The notes: generated from the letters alone by a model not told the origin. A stretch of DNA of 64,000 nucleotides from Ardenticatenales bacterium (GCA_020634515.1 JACKBL010000002.1:124001-188000); one strand, 5' to 3'. Shown: positions 1 to 10,365, counted from the first letter of the stretch. Program-made: numbers and translations.

Positions 1-1225
1 GTACGAAGAGTACCAAGAAACGATGACCGACCCACAACAAGCCAAAACCTACATTGAACAACAAATGGCAAGCCATCCCGAATTGTTTCCACCAGCTATG
101 CAAGCCGGATACAAACTGCACGGATGGACAAGGCCATCGAAGAAAATGCCAGAAGTACACTTGCGCCGCATTCGGTTACAGATAGAGAATGAAGCGGGGC
201 AAAAGCTGGCCTACACCATTGCCCCATGCGACCTGCTGCCTTATCTGGTAGGAACGGTAACAGAAGTAGAGAAGGCGCTCTTCTTGAAGCAGTTCGGTGT
301 TCCCGATTGGGCGTTGACTTACGTGTTTGGGCGCAACGATAGCTATTGGTACCGTCTTACCGAGTCGTTTGGTCGATTCAGTCTAGTGGGAACGACCGTG
401 AAAGAAGCAGAAAAGCTGCCAACTGATCTGTTAGCAGATGAAAAACATGCCAAAGCCCATGGCGGCAAATGGTACGTAGCCACGACAGTAGCCCAGGATT
501 GCGTACTGGGGGCGGCTGTATCCCAGAGCGCCGATGCAGAAGGGTTGACCGCTGCTTACGAGGTATTCAAAGAAGAAGCACAGCAGCTAAACCCCAGTTA
601 CAAACCCGATTCGGTCAATGTAGATGGATGGGCAGCGACAAGTAAGGCATGGCAGACCCTGTTTCCAGCCATCACAATTATCCTGTGCTTTTTACATGCC
701 TTCATCAAAATACGGGGGCGATGCAAGCGATTGGGTAACACCTACACCCAAATCAAACAGCAAGTGTGGGGTATCTACCAGGCGACAAGTCGTCCCGATT
801 TCAAACAGGGCATTACCATGCTTCAGCAGTGGGTGATGCACAATCGAGACAAGTTAAGTGGTTATGCAATCGAGGCCATAGACAAACTATGTCAGCGAGC
901 TGACCAATACTGTCTCGCATTTGACCATCCTACAGCCCACCGTACCAGCAATATGCTTGACCGCCACATGGGGCTTATGGCTCGCTGGCTAGCGGGTGGA
1001 CGATATTTTCATGGGAATCTACAAGTGGCTGACCTGAGGACACGTGCGTGGGCGTTGTTGCACAACTTTCGCCCTTACTGTCCGCGATCAAAAGTGAGCA
1101 AGGAGTATCAGTCACCTGCTCACAAGCTGAATGGATTTGTTTATCGAGAAAACTGGCTAGAAAACCTCTTGGTTGCCTCATCTAATCAGGGGTTTAGGTG
1201 TAGCCACAAAAAACGATTGAACTAG
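1..1225 (+). mobile_element. Insertion sequence copy 1, left end outside window
   Basis: Nearly identical to the complete copy at 31237-32605 on the other strand. The right terminal repeat TTGAACTAG lies at 1217-1225 and also supplies the transposase stop codon. The sequence immediately after it reads straight into RHS-repeat coding sequence, so the element sits inside the RHS gene. The left end and target duplication cannot be seen. Confidence 0.9.
2..1225 (+). CDS. DDE-type transposase (5' end cut by window edge)
   Basis: Moves the insertion sequence by cutting and joining DNA at its terminal repeats. The frame is open from base 2, and the complete copy shows about 30 further N-terminal residues outside the window. 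Counting from the ATG at 23, likely catalytic acidic residues are D139 (LLADEKH) and D201 (NVDGWAA), followed by CFLHAFIKIRGR and an acidic C-terminal segment (RENWLENLL). This spacing fits an RNase H-fold DDE transposase. I cannot place it in a named IS family. The reading frame is intact, and the protein agrees with the second copy throughout the shared part, which suggests recent transposition. Confidence 0.85.
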   Translation, partial: YEEYQETMTDPQQAKTYIEQQMASHPELFPPAMQAGYKLHGWTRPSKKMPEVHLRRIRLQIENEAGQKLAYTIAPCDLLPYLVGTVTEVEKALFLKQFGVPDWALTYVFGRNDSYWYRLTESFGRFSLVGTTVKEAEKLPTDLLADEKHAKAHGGKWYVATTVAQDCVLGAAVSQSADAEGLTAAYEVFKEEAQQLNPSYKPDSVNVDGWAATSKAWQTLFPAITIILCFLHAFIKIRGRCKRLGNTYTQIKQQVWGIYQATSRPDFKQGITMLQQWVMHNRDKLSGYAIEAIDKLCQRADQYCLAFDHPTAHRTSNMLDRHMGLMARWLAGGRYFHGNLQVADLRTRAWALLHNFRPYCPRSKVSKEYQSPAHKLNGFVYRENWLENLLVASSNQGFRCSHKKRLN

Positions 1226-4200
1226 AAACATTTGACCCAGACGATGCGAACACCCCCCACCACTGCCTGGAATACGCCTACGCGCACAACGTCAGCGGCG
1301 GCAACTGGCTGGTGAACAAACGGCTGCGGGAGAGCCGTTATGCCGGCAACTGCGGCAGCAACAAAATCAGCACCACCCTCTACCGGTACGACAACAGCAG
1401 CACCCCCCAAGACACCACCCTCGGCGCATTCGGCCAACGCACCTGGACATTACGCTGGCTGCCGGACAACGGCGTCGACTACTACCAAACCACGCACGCC
1501 ACCTACTATGACAACAGCAGTCCGTATTATGGCCTGCCCCACCAAACGGAAACGTTCACCGACCTGAGCAGCAACACCGCCTACGCCACAGACGTACGCA
1601 ACACAACCACAATCCAGGGGTATACCCCCCTCGGTATGCCGGCACAAACCACCACCACCGCCACCGGCGTCCCCGCGCAAACCAACAGCATCAACTACCA
1701 CCCCACCTTCCCCTGGCTGCCGGCCACCGTCACCGACGCCAACAACACCAGCAGCAGCTACAGCTACGACCTGTTCGGTCGGCTCACCCACGTCTACGCC
1801 CCCGACCCGGTCAGCGGCAGTCCGACGCTCCTACAGGCGAGCACCGACTACGACTACGACCCCGGCGCGCAGGTGTTGACCATCGAACAAACCGCCTATC
1901 CCGACCCATCCGACCCGACGCAAAACCAGGTGAGCAAGCGGTTCTACAATGGGCTGGGGCAAGTCGTGCAAGAACGGCGGCTGAACGCGGAAATTGCCGG
2001 CAGCACCGACACCGTCATCTGGAGCCACACCGAATACGACGGACGCGGCCTCCCCATCTGCCAGACCACCCCCCAAAGCGGCGGCGCGCAAAACTTCCAA
2101 CCCAAAACCTGCGCCAACTACAACCACACCACCACCCAATACGACCCCTTCGGTCGCGCCACCCACATCACCGCCCCCGACGGCAGCGCCACCACCACCA
2201 CCTACGGCTTCCCCACCATCACCCCCGCCGCGCAGCCCGAACTGGCCAAAGTCCAGGTCACCGACGCCAACAGCCACACCATCACCTCCTACACCAACGC
2301 CTGGGGGCAGCTTTCCGTGGTGCGCGAGTTCTTCGGCGCGGCGCTGGCAGACAACGCAGACACCGTTTATACTTACGACGTTGCCGGCAACCTCACCCAA
2401 GTACAAACCTACGACGCCTTCAACGCCGGAACCGGCAACCTGCTGCGCCAGAACAGCATGAGCTACGATACTCTGGGGCGCAAAACCGACATGACCGACG
2501 CCGACATGGGTTACTGGACCTACACCTACGACACCAACGGCAACCTCCTGCGGCAGGAAGCCAACCCCGGCACAGCCGACCACATCACCCTCTGCTTCTA
2601 CTACGACAACCTCAACCGCCTCACCCACAAAGGCAAACCCCCGTCCCCGAGCGGCAACTGCCAAAACAACCCGCCCCTCTCCGGCCCCAACCACCTCGCC
2701 AGCTACGAATATGACACCGCCGCCAACGGCCTCGGTCGCCTCGCCGCCATCCGCTGGGGCAGCGACCCAAACAACAACCACGAAACCTTCGCCTACGACC
2801 AACGCGGACGGCTCACCGGCCACACCCGCACCCTGGACAGCCACCCCTTCACCCTCGCCATCACCGCCTACGACAACCTGGACCGCCCCCTCACCACCGT
2901 CTACCCCGACGGCGAACTCGTGCAGACGACCTACGACCAGGAAGGCGAAAACACCCTCACCGCCGGCGCCAACGCCATCATCACCGACATCGCCTACAAC
3001 CAGCGCGGCCAGATGACCACCCTGGCGCGGGGCAACGGACGAGACACTCTCTTCACCTACTACAACGCCACCGGCAGCAACGGCAACAGCAACTTCCGCC
3101 TGCAAAGCATCCACACCGCCACCCTGCCCGGCAAAGAAGACCTCCTCTCCCTCACCTACGAATACGACCCCGTGGGCAACATCACCCAAATCGTCGATAA
3201 TCTGTTGGCGACAGACAAAAAGCAGGAATTCGAGTACGACGCACGCAACCGGCTCACCCACGCCTGGACGCCCCCCGCCGCCATCGACCCCTACGACCAC
3301 GACATCGCCTACGACAAACTGGGCAACATCAGCCACTACGACGGCGCCAGCTACACCTACCATCCCGTGAAAAAAGACGCCGTCATCGCCATCAGCGGCG
3401 GCCAACAGTTCGCGTACGACGCCCACGGCAACATGATAGACCGCAGCGACAGTGCCGGCAACTACAGCCAGCAATTCGACAGCGAAAACCGCCTCATCAG
3501 CGTCACCACCGGCGGGCAAACCACCCAATTCTTCTACGACGCCGACGGCCAGCGCGTGCAGACCATCCACCCCGACGGGCGCATCACCTATTCCCCCTTC
3601 CCCCAATACGAAGAAGAACACATCCCCATCCCCCCCACGCCCACCCCCACCGCCACCAACACCCCCACACGCACCCCGACGCCCACACGTACGCCCACGC
3701 CCACCCGTACCCCTACCCCAACCAACACGCCCACTCGCACCCCCACCCCAACCAACACCCCTACGCGTACCCCCACCCCAACCAACACCCCTACGCATAC
3801 CCCGACGCCCACCCACACCCCTACGCATACCCCGACACCCACCCACACGCCCACCCCATCATCCACCGCTACCCCGCCGCCAACAGCCACGCACACGCCG
3901 ACAGTCACTCCCACCCCGCTGCCTGCCTGTCCGCCAGCGTTGACCTCGCCCCTCAACGGCGGCATCGCCCTCGTCAAAACCTTCTCCTGGCAGCCCTGCG
4001 CCGCCGCCGTCCGCTACACCCTCAACATTCGCGGCGACGGCCTGCCTCCGCAAGGCATCACCATCCCCACCGCGGAGACCAGCACCACCGCCCCCTGGCT
4101 CAACCTCATCCCCGGCGGCAGCTACAGTTGGAACGTGAAAGCGTGCTACACCCTCACCTGCGGCGACAGCAGCGACTGGTCCGCCCCCTTCACCTTCTCC

Positions 4201-5709
4201 TACCTCTACCAACCCACCGCCACCCCGCCCGCCGCCACCCCCACACCCGGTGGCGGCACCATCGCCCCCAGCCCCACCCCCTACGAATGCCCCACCGCCC
4301 TGCAAGAGCCGCCCGACGGCTCCACGCAGAGCGAACCACCCACCCTCATGTGGGCAGACCCCTGCGCTCCCGGCGGCGACGTCCTCACCGCCGGCTGGCA
4401 CCAGGTGGAGATAACGGGACAGAACCAATCCCCCATCATCCTCATCGTCGCCGCCGAAAGCTACGACACCGGCTGGCTGCTCCTCCCCCCCGACAGCTAC
4501 ACCTGGCGCGCCCGCTCCTGCGCGGACGAAGACTGCGTCCAGGCCGGCCCCTGGCCCGAAGCCTGGTCCTTCACCTACGAAGACCCCATCCCCACCACCC
4601 CCACCCCACAAAGCCCACAAGCGCCCGGCGGCAACGGCGGCGGCATCCAGAGCGGCTACACCATCACCCAACGCAGCACCTACTTCCTCGCCGGGCAGGC
4701 CGTCGCCGTGCGCCAGGTCATCCCCGGCGAGACCAACAACCTGCTGCACCTGCACAGCGACCACCTCGGCAGCAACAGCGTCATGAGCTACAATAACGGT
4801 GGCGGCATGGTTGCCGGCAGCCGCACCCGCTACCTCCCCTTCGGCGCCTACCGCACCGCACCCACCCAAACCTATACCGACCTGGGCTACACCAGCCAGA
4901 AGCACAACGACGACCTCGGCCTCATCTACTACAATGCCCGCTACTATTTGCCCGGCATCGCCCGGTTTGTGAGCGCGGATACGGTTGTGCCGGATTCGAC
5001 TAACCCGCAGAATTATAATCGCTACAGCTATACCTACAATAATCCTCTCAAATACACTGACCCATCGGGACACACTATTTGCCTAATGGGAGAGAATAGA
5101 TGTAAAAACCCGGTAGATTTTGACCCTGTTCCAATAGGCATCGGGAATGAAATTGTCGATAGTATTGGCACAATTATTATCAATCTTAGTTGTGGGTTGT
5201 TGGGAGGGTGGTGTGAAGCTAAAGATGGCTGGTTAAAACCTTCAAGCAACGCTGACTACTTTGAGGCTCAACAAATGGCTCTGTTAGGGATGGTCAGTCC
5301 AGCAGGCGATTTAGCGGACGACATTTCTAGTAGTGTAGTCAAAGTATTCCGTGTAGAAGGTCATATCAACCAAAGGATAAACATTCTTGAAGATGGAATG
5401 GTGGAACTAATAGGAGACAATATGCTTTTTCTAAACTTCGGTAATGAAGAAAGAGCTATAGAGTTCTTCAACAAACGACTTGCACAGGGCATAGACGATG
5501 CCACAATTAAGTCGTTTACTGTTTCCAATGAATTTCTTCAATTATTGCGCGACAACGCAGTTCCAGAACAATTGGCGCGAGAATTTCCTAATGCACCGCT
5601 GGTGGTAGATATTTCAAAAGCCGCAGATCAATATGGCCTTCGCCCAGAGCAAATAGAGCAAATTTTGGATTTTATTTTGCCTAATAGTGGGCAGATCACG
5701 AGACCTTAG
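1226..5709 (+). CDS. RHS/YD-repeat protein with polymorphic toxin tip 1 (5' part displaced by IS)
   Basis: Large RHS-family protein of the kind that forms a shell around, and delivers, a C-terminal toxin. The frame is open right up to the IS end, so the visible protein is the 3' part of an interrupted gene; the GTG at 1312 is only the first possible internal start. In order: many YD repeats (about 1740-3540, e.g. YDLFGRLTHVYAPD and EYDPVGNITQI), a Thr/Pro repeat linker (3630-3925), two beta-sandwich-like segments (about 3940-4590), the RHS core (4660-5070, with LHLHSDHLGS, DDLGLIYYNARYYLPG and RFVSADT) ending at DPSGH, then a variable tip (about 5071-5709). The tip is clearly more AT-rich than the core, the usual mark of a swapped toxin domain. 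I do not recognise its activity. A small gene follows at 5729. Confidence 0.85.
3629..3930 (+). repeat. Thr/Pro-coding tandem repeat linker
   Basis: Degenerate 12-18 bp tandem repeats encode TPTPTRTPT/TNTPTRTPT units inside the RHS gene. Such linkers usually join extracellular domains. The same kind of repeat occurs in the LysM protein at 48964-50226. The repeat also creates long spurious open frames on the opposite strand. Confidence 0.85.
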
Positions 5710-5728
5710 TGAATTTTGGAGTACCTTC

Positions 5729-6184
5729 ATGAAAAGCGAATCAACCAGACTCAAGGATTTCAAAAACGGCGAAATACCCCAAGATCTTTATTTGAGCTTG
5801 TGCTTTGAGAGTAATCAGCCTGATGTGTGTATTTCCCGGATCGTTCAGGTTCTCGAGCTTGTTTTCAAGCATGATCCAAAGTCATGGCCTGATGATCATT
5901 ATTGGAGAGAGAGCTTACCTGATTGGTTACTGAAAACCTTCAGAGTCTATTCGAAATCGGAACTAACAAGTATTTTGGCCACCAAATCCCGATGGCCTGA
6001 TTTAGATTGGACTTTTGGATCTTGGATTGACAGAATGAAAAACAGGTGCTGGCGTTGGTGGAGCCTGGAAAGACAAGTCAATCTGACTACTTTATATCTA
6101 TCAGTAGATGGACTTCCATGTTCTATCAAAGCTCTAGAACACTTAATCGTAGCTGCAGGAGGAAGCTCGTTGACTTTCCGTTGA
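5729..6184 (+). CDS. Small protein, candidate immunity to RHS toxin tip 1
   Basis: 151-residue soluble protein, rich in Trp (PDDHYWRESLPDW, RCWRWWSLERQ), with no motif I recognise. I chose the ATG at 5729, 19 bases after the RHS stop. An earlier in-frame start at 5687 would overlap the toxin gene. Base composition is AT-rich like the toxin tip rather than like the RHS core. In polymorphic toxin loci the gene immediately after the toxin tip is normally its immunity gene; that role is inferred from position only. Confidence 0.65.
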   Translation: MKSESTRLKDFKNGEIPQDLYLSLCFESNQPDVCISRIVQVLELVFKHDPKSWPDDHYWRESLPDWLLKTFRVYSKSELTSILATKSRWPDLDWTFGSWIDRMKNRCWRWWSLERQVNLTTLYLSVDGLPCSIKALEHLIVAAGGSSLTFR

Positions 6185-6332
6185 GCAAAAAGGGCTGACC
6201 TTCACTGGAGTAGTTCGCGGCGTGTCATATATAAGGTTGACATGACACAAATAGTGACTACTTCACATAATCGGAGACAAATGAGAGTCTTGGCCCCCCG
6301 ATGGCAATGTCCTCACGATGGGTTGATATGAG

Positions 6333-7724
6333 GTGGCGGAAGTGGGCAAGAACGTTCCCCCCAAAAACCTCATCGTCGCCGCCACGAGCTACGACACCGG
6401 TTGGCTGCTGCTGCTCCCCGACAGCTACAATTGGCGCGCCCGTTCTTGCCAGGACGAAGACTGCGTCCAGGCCGGCTCCTGGCCCGACGCCTGGTCGTTT
6501 ACCTACCAGGAAGCTCCCACCCCCATGCCGCAAAGCCCGCAAGCGCCCGACGGCAACGGCGGCGGCATCCAGAGCGGCTACACCATCGTCCAATGCAGCG
6601 TCTACTTCCTCGCCGGGCAAGCCGTCGCCGTGCGGCAGGTCGTCCCTGGCGAGACCAACAACCTGCTGCACCTGCACAGCGACCACCTCGGCAGCAACAG
6701 CGTCATGAGCTACAGTAGTAATGGTGGCATGGTCGGCGGCAGCCGCACCCGCTACCTCCCCTTCGGCGCCTACCGCACCGCCCCTACACAACCCTACACC
6801 GACCTCGGCTTCACCGGCCAGAAGCACAACGACGACCTCGGCCTCATCTACTACAACGCCCGCTACTACCTGCCCGGCGTGGGGCGGTTTGTGAGCGCGG
6901 ATACGATTGTGCCGGATGCCACAAACCCCCAAGCCTTCAACCGCTACACGTATGTTCTTAACAATCCCATTGCCATCATTGACCCTTCGGGACATAGACC
7001 ATCAGATGGCTGTGATTATGAAGGTTGCTCACTTCTCAATGGTTTCGACCCTGACAGCACGTGGCAAGCACCAGATGGTACTCAAACCCCATGGGATCCG
7101 GTGGTAGCCAGCGACCAAGATTACAATCCAATTACCGAGGCAGTAATTCCTGGAATTGCGGTGCTATTTGGTGTGGCATCTCTGCCTACAGCAGTGGGGT
7201 ACTTCGCAGGAGAAGTTGCTTGGCCTGCATTAATTAGGGGCGGTCAAGCGGTTGCTTCATGGTTATGCCTGGATGGTAATTGCTTAAATGAAGCTGAAGT
7301 GATTTACGATCGTGCGTTGCCAGCAGGAAATGGAGCAACAGATATACTTGGAAGAACGATAAGAATATCTCCCTTTGGGTCTACTCTGGATAAAATGCAA
7401 GCACTTTATCATGAACAGGTCCACGTCTTTTTTACACCCAGAGGTCCCTTTCAACAAATAAGGGCTGGCATTCGCTATTGGGCCTATGAAAATTCAAACT
7501 TGTTTAGGTATGCGGAGGAAGCTATCGCCGAGTCCACAGCACAGTTGCGTACAGGAGGTTCGTTACGAACAGGATTAAGTTTTCCGTTAATAGGCTATGA
7601 TATAACTCCAGCACGAGTCGCAATAGAGGGAGGTTTAGTTGCAGGCGGGACCACATTGGGAGGAATTGGATTAGGTCAGATGCTCGAAAATTGGTTCAAT
7701 TTGAATGTTGAACAAGAGCCATAA
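6333..7724 (+). CDS. Displaced RHS core with metalloprotease-like toxin tip 2
   Basis: Lacks the YD-repeat body. It starts in sequence homologous to the pre-core region of the main RHS gene (from about 6367), runs through the core (DHLGSNSVMSY, YLPFGAYRTAP, YYNARYYLPGVGRF) to DPSGH, then switches to an unrelated AT-rich tip from about 6990. The tip contains LYHEQVHVFF, a HExxH zinc-protease motif, followed about 35 residues later by YAEEAIAEST, a candidate third zinc ligand. A Gly-rich hydrophobic C-terminus follows. The GTG start at 6333 follows a GAGG sequence but is uncertain. It may be a silent cassette used by recombination with the main gene. The metalloprotease reading is inferred from the motif. 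Confidence 0.75.
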   Translation: MAEVGKNVPPKNLIVAATSYDTGWLLLLPDSYNWRARSCQDEDCVQAGSWPDAWSFTYQEAPTPMPQSPQAPDGNGGGIQSGYTIVQCSVYFLAGQAVAVRQVVPGETNNLLHLHSDHLGSNSVMSYSSNGGMVGGSRTRYLPFGAYRTAPTQPYTDLGFTGQKHNDDLGLIYYNARYYLPGVGRFVSADTIVPDATNPQAFNRYTYVLNNPIAIIDPSGHRPSDGCDYEGCSLLNGFDPDSTWQAPDGTQTPWDPVVASDQDYNPITEAVIPGIAVLFGVASLPTAVGYFAGEVAWPALIRGGQAVASWLCLDGNCLNEAEVIYDRALPAGNGATDILGRTIRISPFGSTLDKMQALYHEQVHVFFTPRGPFQQIRAGIRYWAYENSNLFRYAEEAIAESTAQLRTGGSLRTGLSFPLIGYDITPARVAIEGGLVAGGTTLGGIGLGQMLENWFNLNVEQEP

Positions 7725-7765
7725 GGAAAATAATACTTGAACAAGAGCTATAAGGAAACTAATGC
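7708..7765 (+). repeat. 29-bp tandem duplication at toxin 2/immunity 2 junction
   Basis: Two nearly identical 29-base units (7708-7736 and 7737-7765). The unit carries the toxin's last codons, its stop and an AAGGAAA ribosome-binding sequence; the second copy provides the ribosome-binding site for the next gene. Confidence 0.85.
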
Positions 7766-8046
7766 TTGAAAGCGAACAACGTGCAGTGAAAGAGGTGATC
7801 AAGATGATGTTCTTTGGAAGAAATCTCGGAAAATCCAAGAGTATAGTTACTAAAAGACAAGCCGTCCAAATTGCACGTGCGGAGTGTAAAAAACAAGATT
7901 GGCCATGGATAGAACCTGTGGAAATATCATCAAAATTCGGAAAATGGGTGGTACGTACTAACTCGCAGGCAATAGGTGCAAGTGCGAGAATTATTATTGA
8001 CAAGCAAACCGGTAAAATCAAGAAAGCAGGTTATCTTCCGCGTTAA
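7762..8046 (+). CDS. PepSY-like small protein, candidate immunity to toxin tip 2
   Basis: 94 residues, starting at ATG 7762 with TAAGGAAA four bases upstream, 37 bases after the toxin stop. The C-terminal half (RQAVQIARAEC, WPWIEPVEIS, ARIIIDKQTGKIKKAGYLPR) has the helix-strand pattern and 'ID..TGKI' ending of PepSY-like domains. PepSY domains occur in the inhibitory propeptides of M4 metalloproteases, so a PepSY-like partner beside a HExxH toxin would make sense as a protease inhibitor. The family match is by eye and the role is inferred. A later start at ATG 7804 is possible. Confidence 0.6.
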   Translation: MLESEQRAVKEVIKMMFFGRNLGKSKSIVTKRQAVQIARAECKKQDWPWIEPVEISSKFGKWVVRTNSQAIGASARIIIDKQTGKIKKAGYLPR

Positions 8047-8150
8047 GGTAGATAGTTTGCCTTTTTCTTTGGTGTTTTCTTCTCTTAGTTTTCCCTGATT
8101 GGGGCAACAAAAGGGATGTCTGAGTAGATGTTTTGGGGGAAATGGTAAAG

Positions 8151-8417
8151 TGACCCCCATTATCAAGACTACGGATTGACGAAATTAAGGTGGATCATTG
8201 GGTCACAGAATTGGAGTGTTAGCGGCAAAATGAATATCGGCAGGTGTCAGGTAGCCAAGGTCCTGATGCGGGCGTTCGTAATTGCAGAGCTGGAAGCAGC
8301 CTGCCAAGCCGGTGGTCAGGTCGGACACTGTATCGTACTCTTGGATGTAAATGTTCTCGTGTTTGACTGACCGCCACAGCCGTTCAACGAAAATGTTGTC
8401 CCAGAACCGACTGCGTC
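8151..8417 (-). mobile_element. IS3-family element remnant (terminal part)
   Basis: The terminal sequence TGACCCCCATTATCAAGAC at 8151 recurs at about 10571 in front of the next RHS fragment. It therefore marks the end of an element whose copies sit between RHS cassettes. The inner side is fused directly to RHS core sequence at about 8417. Confidence 0.7.
8203..8416 (-). pseudogene. IS3-family transposase, C-terminal fragment
   Basis: Reading leftwards from 8416, an uninterrupted frame gives RFWDNIFVERLWRSVKHE, then YERPHQDLGYLTPADIHF and a stop at 8203-8205. This is the end of an IS3-type (rve integrase core) transposase; the Glu of FVERLW is the last catalytic acidic residue. About 70 codons remain and the N-terminal part is missing, so it is inactive. 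Confidence 0.85.
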
Positions 8418-9499
8418 CGGCCAGGCGGTCGCCGTTCGGAAGGTCGTCCCTGGCGAGACCAACAACCTGCTACACTTACATACGGACCACACTTCGGCAG
8501 GCTCAGGGCATGCCTGGGCAGCAACAGCGTCATGAGCTTCAATAATGGTGGCGGCCTGGTTGCCGGCAGCCGCACCGCTACCTCCCCTTCGGCGCCTACC
8601 GCACCGCCCCCAGCCAAACCTATACCGACCGCGGCTACACCGGCCAGAAGCACAACGACGACCTCGGACTCATCTACTACAACGCGCGGTATTACCTCCC
8701 CGGCGTGGGCCGGTTCCTGAGCGCGGATTCGATTGTGCCGGATGCCACAAATCCCCAAAGCTTTAATCGCTACTCATATGTTCGTAACAATCCTACCAAT
8801 TTAGTAGATCCTACTGGTCACTTTGATCTTGGTTCAGAAGTAGATGGGTACAATACCAATTCCGAAGTGTATCAATATTATTTAGAGCAAGGATGGAAAG
8901 ATGAGGATATTCGTGAGTTATTTAGGATCTGGGAAAATCAATATAAGGATTGGTGGAATTTATTATTAAAGGCAGAGCTTAATGACATTATTGACATTGA
9001 TTCGAACGATTTTGCTCGGTTTAGACGTGATGGCAACGGCCAAATAAAATTAGAGAGAGCTTCACAATTTGATTTTGCAGGGATAATTGAAATCCGTCCA
9101 GATCATTTAGTATTTGGCTATTGGGATGCTTTTTACTTTGATAGTGGTCTTGATCCAAGACTTTATATTACAGAATTTAGTCCAGGTAATATGATTTTGG
9201 TGAGAAAAGGGTTTGGTGGAGCCTCGTCAGAAAGTTATGGCTATGTTGCTGGTACAGGTGTTTATAGAGATGCAAGCAATCCAATGCCTGAAGCCCTGAA
9301 CTTTACTACTGCCGTAAAAGAAAGTGTAGGTTGGTTTGGTGGTGCGGCAGCCCTATTCGTTGCAGATGGACCTCTTCCTTTTGGTGATGCTTTAGGAACT
9401 GTGGCGGGTGGTATTGGTGTTATTGATTCTGTATGTGCTTGGAATTCTAATCGTATTTTGAGACATAGACTCTCACAATATGCATATTCGCACCGTTAA
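8417..9499 (+). pseudogene. Displaced RHS core fragment (frameshifted) with toxin tip 3
   Basis: Third copy of the RHS core. Compared with the other copies it carries a roughly 25-base insertion near 8495 and a one-base deletion near 8573 (one C missing in the Arg-Tyr-Leu-Pro segment), so the core cannot be read in one frame. From the GTG at 8705 the frame is open: GRFLSADSIVPDATN, the DPTGH junction, then an AT-rich tip of about 225 residues. The tip includes WENQYKDWWNLLLKAELND, a Gly-rich middle and a hydrophobic C-terminal stretch (GWFGGAAALFVADG). I recognise no activity. The stop codon lies in the terminal repeat of the MITE-like element starting at 9495, so the tip may have been shortened by that insertion. 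Confidence 0.7.
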
Positions 9500-9851
9500 C
9501 TAGGGTAGGACCTATGGTCAGAGGACAAAACTGTGGCTACGTTTTGCGAAGTTCCTCTGGAAAAAGAGGGCAGGGATTGCGACAGATATTTCCGTCACTG
9601 TAGCTGAAATCACCTTTGTACCAAGATTTAGAGCGCAACTAACGGAACCGGCATGCCTACGAAAGTTGAAAATTCGGGTGCAGGGCAAGGATTGAGACTG
9701 ACACTGTGTTTGGACCTCTTCTACCTCTGGCAAATAGAAACGTAGCCGAGGTAAACTATGGCTACGTTTTTCGTAGCCTTTGCTACGTTAAACGTAGCCG
9801 ACACTACGAATGGACATAGCCCGTGTTAACCTATGTCCTACCCTAGTTAAC
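9495..9851. mobile_element. MITE-like non-coding element with terminal inverted repeats
   Basis: A 357-base segment bounded by GTTAACTAGGGTAGGAC (9495-9511) and its inverted counterpart GTCCTACCCTAGTTAAC (9835-9851). It has no credible coding frame. Its right half contains repeated GGCTACGTTT/AAACGTAGCC motifs able to form hairpins. I see no clear target duplication. It lies between toxin tip 3 and the small membrane protein gene. Confidence 0.7.
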
Positions 9852-9966
9852 ATGATGCTTACAATATCGTTCTAGTACGCCACAGTGTACTAGGGTATGC
9901 CGTTCATCTGGCACCAACTCAACTCCAACCGGTACCCTACTAACTGTTTACTTTCGAAGGAGTGGT

Positions 9967-10218
9967 ATGATAGAAGATATATTCACGATTAGCGGGCTGG
10001 TTATCTTGATGACCTGGATGATCGTCAGGTTGCGCTCGCAAAGAAAAATTGTACATGTTTTAGGTATACTTGTAGGGATTTGGTTTATATGGATATTTTC
10101 AATACTAGACGTTTTAGCTTATCTCAAAGGGGAGAATATAAATTTCGTCATTGTAATAGGAGCATTTTTAATAGGCATTAGTATCATTCTGATGAGTGTA
10201 AAAGTGTTGAAAACTTGA
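9967..10218 (+). CDS. Small three-TM membrane protein, candidate immunity to toxin tip 3
   Basis: 83 residues with three hydrophobic segments (about residues 7-22, 30-52 and 60-79) separated by short basic loops (RLRSQRK). The ATG at 9967 has a strong GAAGGAG ribosome-binding sequence just upstream. It is AT-rich like the toxin tips. It is the first gene after tip 3, with only the MITE-like element between them, and small polytopic proteins are common as immunity to membrane-active or periplasm-acting toxins. The function is inferred from position. Confidence 0.6.
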   Translation: MIEDIFTISGLVILMTWMIVRLRSQRKIVHVLGILVGIWFIWIFSILDVLAYLKGENINFVIVIGAFLIGISIILMSVKVLKT

Positions 10219-10365
10219 GCGGAATGTGTCAATAGATTTGAGACACCAAAACTGCTTTGGTTTTCCCTAACCTGGACAAGCCAGAACCAAAAAGGGGTTG
10301 ACCTGTCCTTACTGATGAATTGATGTAAAGTACCTCAAAATCCCCTGGACACATGAGGTGGCACA

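Noticed and set aside
1831..3846. Long open frame (671 codons) on the minus strand opposite the RHS gene
   Set aside because: Val/Gly-rich translation without domains; it is the mirror of GC-rich Thr/Pro/YD-repeat coding DNA on the plus strand.
3629..3930. CRISPR-like repeat array
   Set aside because: The periodic repeats are short, degenerate and in frame as Thr/Pro codons; there are no unique spacers. No CRISPR array was seen elsewhere.
3859..5073. 404-codon minus-strand frame opposite the RHS linker and core
   Set aside because: Gly/Val/Ala-rich shadow of the RHS core; the same shadow reappears at the other core copies (6258-6995, 10624-11583).
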